Origin: Gammaproteobacteria bacterium
Lineage (GTDB): Bacteria; Pseudomonadota; Gammaproteobacteria; Steroidobacterales; Steroidobacteraceae
Reading direction: 5' to 3'
Assembly (NCBI GenBank): GCA_025359565.1
Contig: JANYFY010000025.1
Coordinates: 62,001 to 126,000 of the forward strand
DNA: 64,000 nucleotides
The position numbers and the translations under genes were made by a program. Under the pieces are notes generated by a model. It was given only the letters and a program-made list of their open reading frames with translations, was not told the DNA's origin and made no database searches. This document shows positions 43,820 through 52,102 of this stretch, in pieces; position 1 is the stretch's first letter, and every line of letters starts with the position of its first letter.

Positions 43820-44005
43820 GCTAGCCGGTGCCACGAGCGCGACCGCGTCGCCCGCTCTCAGTCGCGCCGGCCTGACGATTGAGTTGCTCGTTGCGGTAGA
43901 AGTAATCTTTGCAGTTGCCGCGCGCGCCGAACCGATCGGACTTGCAACGCTTCCCAATACCCCTATTGTTGCCGCAAGTACATGCCGTCGGTTTAAATTC
44001 GTCAT
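43820..44005 (-). pseudogene. LD-carboxypeptidase (S66), N-terminal stub
   Basis: 62 codons: a Tat-type signal (MTNLNRRHVLAATIG, AxA near SARAAT), then IVRPARLRAGDAVALVAPAS, the beginning of S66 murein LD-carboxypeptidases. The catalytic Ser-Glu-His part is absent: after VAPAS the frame continues antisense to the zeta-toxin fragment. A clear truncation of a formerly ~340-residue exported peptidase. Confidence 0.78.
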
Positions 44006-44009
44006 TTTT
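43990..44009. repeat. 20-bp direct repeat, copy A
   Basis: GGTTTAAATTCGTCATTTTT, spanning the start codon of the LD-carboxypeptidase stub. Identical to 45044-45063. Together they bracket about 1.03 kb that contains vapBC. Confidence 0.8.
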
Positions 44010-44096
44010 TAACCTTTTCTTGATTAGGCAGGTGTTACGGCGAGGCACAAGGTACCGGGTTGTTCTCGACGTTGAAATTGGTGCCGGCGCACGAGT

Positions 44097-44495
44097 TCAA
44101 AGTCTGGGCGTCAGGAACGCGCAGGCGACACTGTTTGATTTTGAAAGAGGCTCGTCCAAAGTTGCGAGCGGAAGTTTTAACGCCTCGGCAAGGGCGACGT
44201 ACCACGCGTCGTAACTCGTTATGTTATGACGCAGTTCCCAAATGCGGTCGGCGAAGGGCTCAAAAGGAAATAAAGCGATATCGAGCTGCATCAGATCATT
44301 GCGCGCCGCATTCGCCTCCGGCGTCGTAATTTGCTTTGCCCTTTCCAGACGGCGAAGTATGTTCGTCGCCTCGACACGTGCCAGCTCAGGCGCGTACAAA
44401 GATCCGCCCCCTAGAACTGTCTCCGCCCAAGCGCCGTGAGGTCCGGTATCAACGAGCGCGGCCACTAGCACCGACGAGTCAACGACAGTACTCAA
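44097..44495 (-). CDS. vapC: VapC-type PIN-domain toxin
   Basis: 132 residues from a TTG that overlaps the antitoxin stop (TTGA). PIN fold with the acidic residues in STVVDSSVLVAALVD (first Asp), YAPELARVEATNIL (Glu), SYDAWYVALAEAL (Asp) and LATLDEPLSKS (Asp), the Mg-dependent RNase site. Appears complete. A longer in-frame opening to 44585 overlaps vapB and is not needed. Confidence 0.88.
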   Translation of the reverse strand: MSTVVDSSVLVAALVDTGPHGAWAETVLGGGSLYAPELARVEATNILRRLERAKQITTPEANAARNDLMQLDIALFPFEPFADRIWELRHNITSYDAWYVALAEALKLPLATLDEPLSKSNSVACAFLTPRL

Positions 44496-44728
44496 CGCCG
44501 CTCTGCGTTTCTGTTTGCCAGTATCTGCTTGGAGGAAACGCGAGTCTGTGTCGCGCGCTTTCTTGTGCGCACCTGCTGTAGCCACGCGTCGATCGACGGG
44601 CGGGTGGCCAAACGCTCAAGTTCGACGCGCAAGAACTCCTGCATCGACCTGCCCTGCAGAGCCGCACGGGCAGCTAGTTCGTCACGAACTCTTTCCGGGA
44701 CGTCCCGGATGTTAATCTGAATACTCAT
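44492..44728 (-). CDS. vapB: FitA/VapB-type ribbon-helix-helix antitoxin
   Basis: 78 residues: N-terminal ribbon-helix-helix (SIQINIRDVPERVRDELAAR, AALQGRSMQEFLRVELERLA) and a basic C-terminal arm expected to bind VapC. It precedes vapC with a 4-bp overlap, the normal antitoxin-first order. Confidence 0.9.
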   Translation of the reverse strand: MSIQINIRDVPERVRDELAARAALQGRSMQEFLRVELERLATRPSIDAWLQQVRTRKRATQTRVSSKQILANRNAERR

Positions 44729-45093
44729 GCTTTCATAATGCCAGTAATGATTGCATTTTACCAGCAGAGCTTAGGCGGGGCAGTTGCAGTAAGGACCTAA
44801 GTCTCTACTGCGCCGATCACTGAATGATTGCTGGCCTTCGCGGTCTGCGCGCTACCTAAGGTCTTAGCAGCGGGGTCCCGCGTCGTTATCGCTCGTTTCG
44901 GCACAACAGCCTGTAACCTGGCATTATATGTAACCGACTGACGTTCGAGACGAGCGATTTATTCTGGGCGCCGACGTGGTCACTCATACGAAAGGCAATA
45001 TTGAAGGGTGCGCTCTGCAGGCGTTCCGACGGTCCGCCGTGGTGGTTTAAATTCGTCATTTTTCCAATCCCCTTAAATTAGGCGGTATGTGCT
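44729..45093. other. Gene-free stretch upstream of vapBC
   Basis: 365 bp between divergent vapBC and the metallophosphoesterase gene. It must hold both promoters. Near its right end is copy B of the 20-bp repeat; the minus strand there again starts MTNLN like the LD-carboxypeptidase stub but then runs into unrelated codons. Nothing else recognised. Confidence 0.5.
45044..45063. repeat. 20-bp direct repeat, copy B
   Basis: Identical to 43990-44009, same orientation. Ends 30 bp before the metallophosphoesterase start. Confidence 0.8.
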
Positions 45094-46089
45094 ATGCGTA
45101 AACTAATTTTCAGACTTGTTATTTCAGCGGCGACTTTAAGCGGTTGTATGAATACAGGCGGTACGCTGTCATCGGGCCCGAAAGGGATCTCTGCGGCGAC
45201 CTTCAATGTGGCTGACGCTGAATTGGTAACCAAGCCGTTGGTATTTATTGCCTATGGCGATATGCGCTTCACCAATCCGACTGAGATTATCGCTAGTCAC
45301 CCGAATGTGCGGCAAGCCTTAGTCGCTAAAGTGGCGGGTGAACATCCGGCGGCGGTATTTATAAATGGGGATTTGCCGTGGCGCGGGCTGGCTGAAGACT
45401 ACGAAGTTTTTAAACAAGAGACCCAGATTTGGCGTGATCAGCAGTTACGTATTTATCCGGCTCTGGGAAATCATGAATTTGCGCAGTGTGCCGAAAGTGT
45501 GTGTCTCGATCATTGGTGGAATATTTTTCCGGAGCTACGCGGTCAGCGGTGGTACTCGGTGGGGCTGGGAAGTAAGGTGCTCGCCATTGCGTTAGATACT
45601 GATACGTCACTATTGCCGGAAAGCGCACAACGGATATGGCTTGAAGATCAGATATCGAGGATGTCTTCAAGCGTGCGATTTGTGTTGATATATTTGCACC
45701 ATCCACCGGTCGCTGATGTTCAGCCAGTGAAGATGGCTAGCCATAATCCGCGGGCGAACGAAATGTCTTTGGCGGAATATTTGGGTAAAGCCGCGCCGCA
45801 TCTGCGCGCCAAAATTATTGTGAGTGCGGGTCATATCCATAACTATGAGCGTTTCTCGCGCGATGGTATCACTTACCTCGTGTCCGGCGGCGGGGGTGCT
45901 AAACCGTATGAGGTCGATAGAACTGCGGATGATCTATATCAAGACAAGGGGTTCCCCAATTTCCACTATGTGCGCTTTGAATTGCGTGGTAATCGATTGA
46001 CCGCCGAAATGATGCGCATCGCGGACTTTACGGCGGAGGTTCCCACTCATTGGGAGGTGAAGGATCGGTTTGAAGTGATCGCACCTTAA
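45094..46089 (+). CDS. Lipoprotein metallophosphoesterase
   Basis: 331 residues with lipobox LSGC at 15-18. Calcineurin-like phosphoesterase core: FIAYGDMRF (Asp ligand), VFINGDLPWRG (Asp), ALGNHEFAQ (Asn-His), VLIYLHHPP (His), SAGHIHNYERF (His-x-His) – purple acid phosphatase-like. Membrane-anchored in the periplasm. It is followed by a TonB receptor, so a phosphorylated ligand may be processed there. The stop codon lies in a 16-bp tandem triplication. Confidence 0.92.
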   Translation: MRKLIFRLVISAATLSGCMNTGGTLSSGPKGISAATFNVADAELVTKPLVFIAYGDMRFTNPTEIIASHPNVRQALVAKVAGEHPAAVFINGDLPWRGLAEDYEVFKQETQIWRDQQLRIYPALGNHEFAQCAESVCLDHWWNIFPELRGQRWYSVGLGSKVLAIALDTDTSLLPESAQRIWLEDQISRMSSSVRFVLIYLHHPPVADVQPVKMASHNPRANEMSLAEYLGKAAPHLRAKIIVSAGHIHNYERFSRDGITYLVSGGGGAKPYEVDRTADDLYQDKGFPNFHYVRFELRGNRLTAEMMRIADFTAEVPTHWEVKDRFEVIAP

Positions 46090-46121
46090 AGTGATCGCAC
46101 CTTGAAGTGATCGCACCTTAA
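46074..46121. repeat. 16-bp tandem repeat, 3 copies, over a stop codon
   Basis: agtgatcgcaccttaa at 46074-46089, 46090-46105 (one mismatch, ttga) and 46106-46121. The first copy contains the end of the metallophosphoesterase gene. Confidence 0.93.
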
Positions 46122-46214
46122 ATGGGGCCGTACCGGCACGCTTAATTTTGAACATTTTGCCGGATGCTTTACACTCTAGAATGAAACTTAAATTCTGAAA
46201 TTGATGGGGATGCA

Positions 46215-48692
46215 ATGACTCGTAGCCGCAAGAGAAAGTTAATGCGAATCGGAACCCGGATTGCCTCGATTCCTTTCGCTTCAGCCGCCATTTTTGCGGG
46301 CGTTGGTGTTGCGCGAGCTCAAGAAGGTGCAGCCTTAGAAGAAATAGTGGTGACCGCTCAGAAGCGATCAGAGGATTTACAGAAGGTGCCGATCAGCTTG
46401 CAAGTGTTGAACGCAGAGAAACTAGCAGAGCTTCAAGTTACTAGTTTTGATGATTACGCTAAATTTCTACCCAGCGTGAGCTTCCAGTCCCTCGGCCCTA
46501 GTCAAGCGCAGCTTTACTTTAGAGGAATTGCAAGTGGTGGAGACGGTTTGCATGCGGGTTCTTTGCCGGCAACGGGGATGTATCTAGATGAGACACCGGT
46601 CACGACGATTGGTAGTTCTCTCGATATACATGTCTATGATATCGCGCGCGTTGAAGCACTCGCGGGTCCTCAAGGAACGCTGTACGGCGCGAGTTCGCTG
46701 TCGGGTACTTTACGTATTATCACCAACAAACCTGATCCCTCAAAATTCTCCGCGGCATACGATGTAAAAGCCGATAAATTTGGCAAGGGTGACGGCGGCG
46801 GGGGATTTGAGGGTTACGTTAATATTCCGCTGTCGGAACACATGGCCATTCGATTAGTGGGTTATTACGAACATGATGGTGGTTACATCAGCAATGTGCA
46901 GGGTAGTAATACCTTTCAACGGGCAAGTAGTACAGATAGCAATGGGAATCCTGTGGGCGCCTCCTCGTTTACACGAACCAATGCAAATTTACTCAAGAAA
47001 AACGCTAACGATGTTGATAATTACGGTGGACGAGCGGCTCTCAAAGTCGATTTAAATGATAATTGGTCGGTTACGCCGACGGTGCTTTACCAACATCAGA
47101 AAGCCAACGGTGACTTTTCATTTGACCCTAAGGCGGGCGACCTTAAAGTCGGCGACTACCAATTCGGTCAAAATCTCGATCGATGGTACCAGTCAGCGCT
47201 CACAATTGAGGGAAAAATAAGCAATTTCGATCTGGTGTATTCAGGCGGTTATTTTGAACGCAAAATTGATAACGTTGTGGATTACGCTCAATATTCTGTT
47301 GCTTACGATCAATCCAACAATGTGTATACACGTTTTGATGATGGCGCGGGTGGCTTGTTAGATCCCACTCAATATACGGCTAATCACGACAAGTACACTA
47401 AATTAAATCAAGAATTTCGCATTTCTTCGCCGGCACAAAATCGATTTAAATTTGTGGCGGGTGGCTTTTATCAGCGGCAAACCGATAATATTCGTGCGGA
47501 ATTTCGCGTCGATGGTTTGCGCACTTTGGACAGCGTGCCTGTAGCGCGTAATGATGTATACGCCTACGCGGTGGATGGCCAACCCGGAATTCTCTATTTG
47601 TCACAGCAAACTCGTACTGATCGTGACTATGCCGTATTCGGTGATATGACTTTTGATATTACCGATCAATTGAAAATCAGCGGTGGCATTCGACAGTTTT
47701 GGGTGAATAACACTTTGTACGGGTTCTTTGGGTATCAAGGATCCTTAAACGGCACCCCAACGCTTAGCGGTGAGCTCAGCTGCAAATCACCGGCGGGTCC
47801 GACGACCACCATTCCCGGGTACTGGCCTTGCGTCAATACCGATAAGAAAGTGGTCGAATCGGGTGAAACCCACAAACTTAACCTTACCTACCAAATTGAC
47901 CCGGATCATATGATTTACGGTACTTATTCAACTGGATTCAGGCCGGGTGGCAACAATCGGCGTGTAGAAGTCGTGTCCTACGGGGCGGATAAGCTTAGTA
48001 ATTATGAGTTTGGCTGGAAAACTGCTTGGTTTGATCATCGTGTACGCTTAAATGGCGCAGCGTTCTTCGAAAAATGGGCGGGAGTGCAAATTGGGGTACA
48101 AGGTGTCAACGGTATTACTTCTATCCTGAATGCGGGCAGGGCGGAGGTAAAAGGAGTTGAGTTCGATGTTAATTGGCTGATTGGCGACAATCTCACATTA
48201 TCCGCCTCGGGAACTCGCGTTGACGCGAAGATCACTAGCGATTTCTGTAGCGCGCCGAACGGCGTTGTCACCTCTGTTTGTCTGCTGACTCCGCCGAACA
48301 AGGGAGATCCTACACTCGTAGCCCCGTCCGGAACCCAGCTGCCCGTTACGCCGAAATTTAAGGCCAATGCTACTGCTCGCTATAAGTTCGAGGTCGGTGA
48401 TTACCATAGTTTCGTGCAAGGTTCGGTGGTTCACCAAGGGTCTACGACTTACAGTCTTGAGGCCAATAGCAACGCCATAGTTGGAGATACTCCGGCATTT
48501 ACCACGGTCGATTTTTCGATCGGAACCGGGCACCAAAATTGGAGTCTTGAAGCGTACGTTGAGAATGTCTTGGATAAGCGTGGTGAACTCGGCCGAGTGT
48601 CTGAATGCAGTGCTACGTATTGTTACGCCAACACGCGCGTGTATCCGATTAAGCCGATAAATTTTGGGATCAAGTTCGGACAGAAATTCTAA
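46215..48692 (+). CDS. TonB-dependent outer-membrane receptor (paralogue)
   Basis: 825 residues: signal peptide ending VARA-QE, plug start LEEIVVTAQKRSEDLQKVPI, YDIARVEALAGPQGTLYGAS, LRIITNKPDPSKFSA, barrel segment YSTGFRPGGNNR, terminal KFGQKF. Very similar in plan and many segments to the receptor at 31829, including the same ending and plug motifs, so they are paralogues with probably related ligands. ATG at 46215 has GGGGATG just upstream. Confidence 0.94.
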   Translation: MTRSRKRKLMRIGTRIASIPFASAAIFAGVGVARAQEGAALEEIVVTAQKRSEDLQKVPISLQVLNAEKLAELQVTSFDDYAKFLPSVSFQSLGPSQAQLYFRGIASGGDGLHAGSLPATGMYLDETPVTTIGSSLDIHVYDIARVEALAGPQGTLYGASSLSGTLRIITNKPDPSKFSAAYDVKADKFGKGDGGGGFEGYVNIPLSEHMAIRLVGYYEHDGGYISNVQGSNTFQRASSTDSNGNPVGASSFTRTNANLLKKNANDVDNYGGRAALKVDLNDNWSVTPTVLYQHQKANGDFSFDPKAGDLKVGDYQFGQNLDRWYQSALTIEGKISNFDLVYSGGYFERKIDNVVDYAQYSVAYDQSNNVYTRFDDGAGGLLDPTQYTANHDKYTKLNQEFRISSPAQNRFKFVAGGFYQRQTDNIRAEFRVDGLRTLDSVPVARNDVYAYAVDGQPGILYLSQQTRTDRDYAVFGDMTFDITDQLKISGGIRQFWVNNTLYGFFGYQGSLNGTPTLSGELSCKSPAGPTTTIPGYWPCVNTDKKVVESGETHKLNLTYQIDPDHMIYGTYSTGFRPGGNNRRVEVVSYGADKLSNYEFGWKTAWFDHRVRLNGAAFFEKWAGVQIGVQGVNGITSILNAGRAEVKGVEFDVNWLIGDNLTLSASGTRVDAKITSDFCSAPNGVVTSVCLLTPPNKGDPTLVAPSGTQLPVTPKFKANATARYKFEVGDYHSFVQGSVVHQGSTTYSLEANSNAIVGDTPAFTTVDFSIGTGHQNWSLEAYVENVLDKRGELGRVSECSATYCYANTRVYPIKPINFGIKFGQKF

Positions 48693-48695
48693 CCC

Positions 48696-48747
48696 ACTGG
48701 CGGACCCATATTTACTGGCGGACCCATACCTACCGGCGGACCCTACC
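48696..48747. repeat. 17-18-bp imperfect tandem repeat, 3 copies
   Basis: Units of the type actggcggacccatac begin at about 48696, 48714 and 48732, between the TonB receptor stop and the stop of the convergent TIGR02466 gene. Confidence 0.85.
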
Positions 48748-49400
48748 TACCACGCGTAGTTAAAACTAATACTGACGCGTTCTGAATGTATGGAATTGGC
48801 TGGAACTTCGTGTCGCAGCCAACTTTCAAACAGCACAAATTTTCCAGCGGCGGCGCTTTCCGTGTGCCACACACGATTTTCCAATTTGCAATCGGCTCGG
48901 CGTGGCGGCGCGGCCATGAATCGGTCTAGTCGCGGATCCTCGAATTTAAGTCCTGAACTGCCGCGAGGTGTGCGTACGTAGTAGGTGCCGCTCACGGCGG
49001 AGAGCGGGTGGATATGCCCGCTGTGATGGACGCCCTGCGGCATGATATTGATCCAGCAATCGGTCATGACCAACGGCTTACTTGCCAAATCCCATTCCAG
49101 TTCGGCAGCAAATGCCACCGCATGTCGGCGCAGTTTTTTCTCCAATTGCGCAAAAGTGGGCGATAGTTCTTGCATGCGGCACAGCGAATGATAGGACGTA
49201 TAGCCGCCGTAATAATTCTTCTGTGACCAACGTTGGCCGCCCGCATCGTCATCGCGAAATTGGCGGCATTCATTCAGGAGCCGGCTATTAAACTGTTGCC
49301 AAGCCGCCCCGCGCCATTGATGGCTGTAAATACGGGTGGGGAATAGCGCTAAGCTGCGGGAGGCAACCATGTGGTTAGTCTTTGGCGTTAGTACCGGCAA
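48747..49400 (-). CDS. TIGR02466 family protein (putative 2OG-Fe(II) oxygenase)
   Basis: 217 residues: LALFPTRIYSHQW, NYYGGYTSYHSLCRM, DCWINIMPQGVHHSGHIHP, SAVSGTYYVRTP, LFESWLRHEVPAN and final RVSISFNYAW. This is the TIGR02466 double-stranded beta-helix family, with candidate iron ligands in HSGHIH and LRHEV. Relatives occur beside TonB receptors and TPR proteins, as here. A start at 49370 (MVASRS) is also possible. Confidence 0.85.
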   Translation of the reverse strand: MPVLTPKTNHMVASRSLALFPTRIYSHQWRGAAWQQFNSRLLNECRQFRDDDAGGQRWSQKNYYGGYTSYHSLCRMQELSPTFAQLEKKLRRHAVAFAAELEWDLASKPLVMTDCWINIMPQGVHHSGHIHPLSAVSGTYYVRTPRGSSGLKFEDPRLDRFMAAPPRRADCKLENRVWHTESAAAGKFVLFESWLRHEVPANSIHSERVSISFNYAW

Positions 49401-49408
49401 TGCTCGCG

Positions 49409-50086
49409 CTAGCGCGAGCTACGAATTTGCACTACCCCGGAGCAGTTGCTTCGAACGCCTCGTCCACAGTCGCGGGTTTTCAGGTCACGGGTTAAACATA
49501 CCCGTACTTCTGATAGCTGCCCACGACTGCATTCCACCGCCAACGCGTTGGCGGGGAGTGAGGGGTTGTTAGCGTGAAACGCTGCAATGATATCGGTGTC
49601 ATTCATTTGCAGACTGGTGGCGGGCGCTTCGAACACTGCTGGAATTTTCACCGCTGCGGCCGCGCTATCAGCTGTTTTGAAATAGTTGACCGCATCCAAG
49701 CCGCTGCACGTGCCGTGACGATCCCACTCGTGTTCCACCAGCTTAGGACTGGGGTAGATGCTACGACCGATTGAGCTTGCCTCAGGCGTCAGGGCACTGG
49801 CGGTGGCGCAGTTCTGCGGATACCCGCCGGAATTGAATTGTGGCCATAAGCCATGCAGCACAAACCCGAAACCCTTTGATGCGCACTGGGCCCGATCCTC
49901 AGGGTGGGTCAGGCAGTAGCTGGGCGACCAAGATAACGAGAGCAAGTAGTAATCGAATTGCCCGGCCACATTAGCGGAAGGGGATTGATGATGGTGATGA
50001 CGGGCCAGGGTAACCGCGCTTACGCCGAGTGCCGCAATGATTCCGAGCGAGGCGCGTAGAGTGCGCAAACTGGTGAATTTGTTCAT
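49409..50086 (-). CDS. Ribonuclease T2 family protein, secreted
   Basis: 225 residues from the ATG at 50086 with a hydrophobic export signal (about 12-28) and a His-rich stretch (HHHHQS). Both catalytic boxes are intact: CAS1 FVLHGLWPQ and CAS2 HEWDRHGTC, each with its His. RNase T2 enzymes hydrolyse RNA non-specifically in the periplasm or outside, supplying nucleotides or phosphate. Cys pairs for disulfides are present (YCLTH, QNC, GTC). Reading can extend to 50155 but that adds no signal features. Confidence 0.93.
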   Translation of the reverse strand: MNKFTSLRTLRASLGIIAALGVSAVTLARHHHHQSPSANVAGQFDYYLLSLSWSPSYCLTHPEDRAQCASKGFGFVLHGLWPQFNSGGYPQNCATASALTPEASSIGRSIYPSPKLVEHEWDRHGTCSGLDAVNYFKTADSAAAAVKIPAVFEAPATSLQMNDTDIIAAFHANNPSLPANALAVECSRGQLSEVRVCLTRDLKTRDCGRGVRSNCSGVVQIRSSR

Positions 50087-50207
50087 GCGCGAATCTTGAT
50101 GGCAATGATGAAATAGCGCAATTAAGTTGCAGAAACAATTGTCGAGACATGCCAAGCAGGCGACATATCAGCGCTGCGGAGGCACCTTCATGGAAGTTCG
50201 GCGCTGG

Positions 50208-52067
50208 TCAGGTTTCCTCGCCAATAAACCCGCCGCTTTGGTGCGCCCACAGCCGTGCGTATACGCCGCCCTGCGCAAGTAACGTGGCATGGTTGCCCAT
50301 CTCCACAATCTGGCCGCGGTCTAAAACGACTAACCGGTCCATCGCGGCGATGGTCGAGAGTCGGTGCGCGATGGCGATCACGGTTTTGCCACGCATGAGT
50401 CGGTCGAGACTGCCCTGTATGACGGACTCCACTTCGGAGTCGAGCGCGCTAGTAGCTTCGTCAAGTAACAAAATCGGCGCGTCTTTGAGCATGACTCGCG
50501 CAATCGCAATTCGCTGTCGTTGTCCTCCGGACAGCTTGACGCCGCGTTCGCCGACATGAGCGTCGAAGCCGCGTCGATTCTTGGCATCGGCGAGATCACC
50601 TATGAATTCCAGGGCCTGCGCATCGGTGGCAGCTTGAGTCAGCTCGATATCACCCGCGCCGGGTTTGCCATAGAGAATATTGTCGCGCACCGAGCGATGT
50701 AGCAACGAGGTGTCTTGAGTTACCATGCCGATTTGAGCGCGCAGACTGTCTTGGGTCACTGTCGCAATATCTTGCTCGTCAATTAAAATGCGTCCGCTTT
50801 GGACATCGTAAAAACGTAATAGTAAATTTACCAGCGTCGATTTACCGGCGCCCGATCTACCGACTAAACCAATTTTTTCGCCGGGAAGAATGTTGAGCGT
50901 GAGGTCCTCGATGATGGGGCGAAGCGGCATGATCGGTCGCGCTTCGGTACTCGGTTGTTGGTAGGTAAAATTAACGGCTTCAAAGCGTACTGCGCCGCGG
51001 CTCACTTTAAGCGGTGTGGCGTCGGACCGGTCCAATACTAAATGAGGTCGAGTGAGCGTGTTAATGCCATCATGAACGGTGCCGACATTCTCAAACAGCC
51101 CGGCCATTTCCCACATGACCCAGTGCGAAAGACCATTCAGGCGCAAGGCCATGGCGGTCGCGGCGGCGACTGCACCCACTTTTATCGCGTCATGCTGCCA
51201 AAGCACGAGGGCGACGCCGGTGGTGCCGATGACGAGCAGCACATTTAAGGTTTGATTGACGATCTCAAAGCCGCTTACTAAACGCATTTGACCGTGTACG
51301 GTACTAATAAAATCTTGCATTGCACGCCGCGCAAAACCGGCTTCGCGGGCGGAGTGTGAGAATAATTTAACCGTGCCGATGTTGGTGTAGGCGTCCGCAA
51401 TTCTCCCTGTCATTAATGAACGCGCATCGGCTTGTAGCTCGCCAACGGCACTTAACCTCGGCACAAACCAAACGATGGCAACCACGTAGAACGCGAACCA
51501 GGTCAGCAGCGGCGCAAGTAACCAGGGGTGAAAATTCCCAATCACTAATCCAATAGTGACAAAGTAAATCACTATATAAACCAAAATGTCAGCCAGTGAG
51601 AACCAGAAGTCGCGCACGGCGAGAGCGGTTTGCATGACTTTGGCGGCGATGCGCCCGGCGAACTCGTCTTGGTAGAAGGCTAAACTTTGCCCTAACATCA
51701 GCCGATGGAAGTTCCAGCGCAATCGCATAGGGAAATTTCCGGCAAGGGTTTGATGCTTGATGAGTGTTTGTAGGCCGACTAATCCAATGCTGGCGATGAG
51801 TATCGAGCTGATAATTAACACGGGCGCGCGGCCTTGTACCCAAAGCTGACTGCGAGGCAGGACGCCAAGGATGTCGACGATGCGGCCGAGCAGGGCAAAT
51901 AGTGCGGCCTCGAAAACACCGATTAAACCACTGAGTATCGACATGGCCGCGAGATGACCCCGCAGCCCGCGCGTACCGGCCCATAAAAACGCGATGAATC
52001 CCTTAGGAGGGATGGCTTGTCGCGTATCGGGATAGGGGTCGACTAAATTTTCAAAAAACTTCAGCAA
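50208..52067 (-). CDS. ABC transporter, fused permease and ATPase
   Basis: 619 residues. Six-helix ABC exporter membrane domain (about 25-330) and nucleotide-binding domain with Walker A GLVGRSGAGKSTLVNLL, Q loop GMVTQDTSLLHRS, signature KLSGGQRQRIAIARV, Walker B ILLLDEATSALD and H loop IAIAHRLSTI. A half-transporter that should work as a dimer. Sequence features resemble MdlB/LmrA-type multidrug exporters; the substrate is unknown. Confidence 0.95.
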   Translation of the reverse strand: MLKFFENLVDPYPDTRQAIPPKGFIAFLWAGTRGLRGHLAAMSILSGLIGVFEAALFALLGRIVDILGVLPRSQLWVQGRAPVLIISSILIASIGLVGLQTLIKHQTLAGNFPMRLRWNFHRLMLGQSLAFYQDEFAGRIAAKVMQTALAVRDFWFSLADILVYIVIYFVTIGLVIGNFHPWLLAPLLTWFAFYVVAIVWFVPRLSAVGELQADARSLMTGRIADAYTNIGTVKLFSHSAREAGFARRAMQDFISTVHGQMRLVSGFEIVNQTLNVLLVIGTTGVALVLWQHDAIKVGAVAAATAMALRLNGLSHWVMWEMAGLFENVGTVHDGINTLTRPHLVLDRSDATPLKVSRGAVRFEAVNFTYQQPSTEARPIMPLRPIIEDLTLNILPGEKIGLVGRSGAGKSTLVNLLLRFYDVQSGRILIDEQDIATVTQDSLRAQIGMVTQDTSLLHRSVRDNILYGKPGAGDIELTQAATDAQALEFIGDLADAKNRRGFDAHVGERGVKLSGGQRQRIAIARVMLKDAPILLLDEATSALDSEVESVIQGSLDRLMRGKTVIAIAHRLSTIAAMDRLVVLDRGQIVEMGNHATLLAQGGVYARLWAHQSGGFIGEET

Positions 52068-52102
52068 GACTTAGACACTCGTCGGCGGCGTAGCCCGCTA
52101 TT

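Noticed and set aside
44097-44585. Longer vapC to 44585
   Set aside because: It would overlap most of the end of vapB; the TTG within TTGA at 44495 gives a normal PIN protein.
45050-45064. A second LD-carboxypeptidase gene starting MTNLN on the minus strand
   Set aside because: Only five codons match; the following sequence is unrelated, so it is just the 20-bp repeat.
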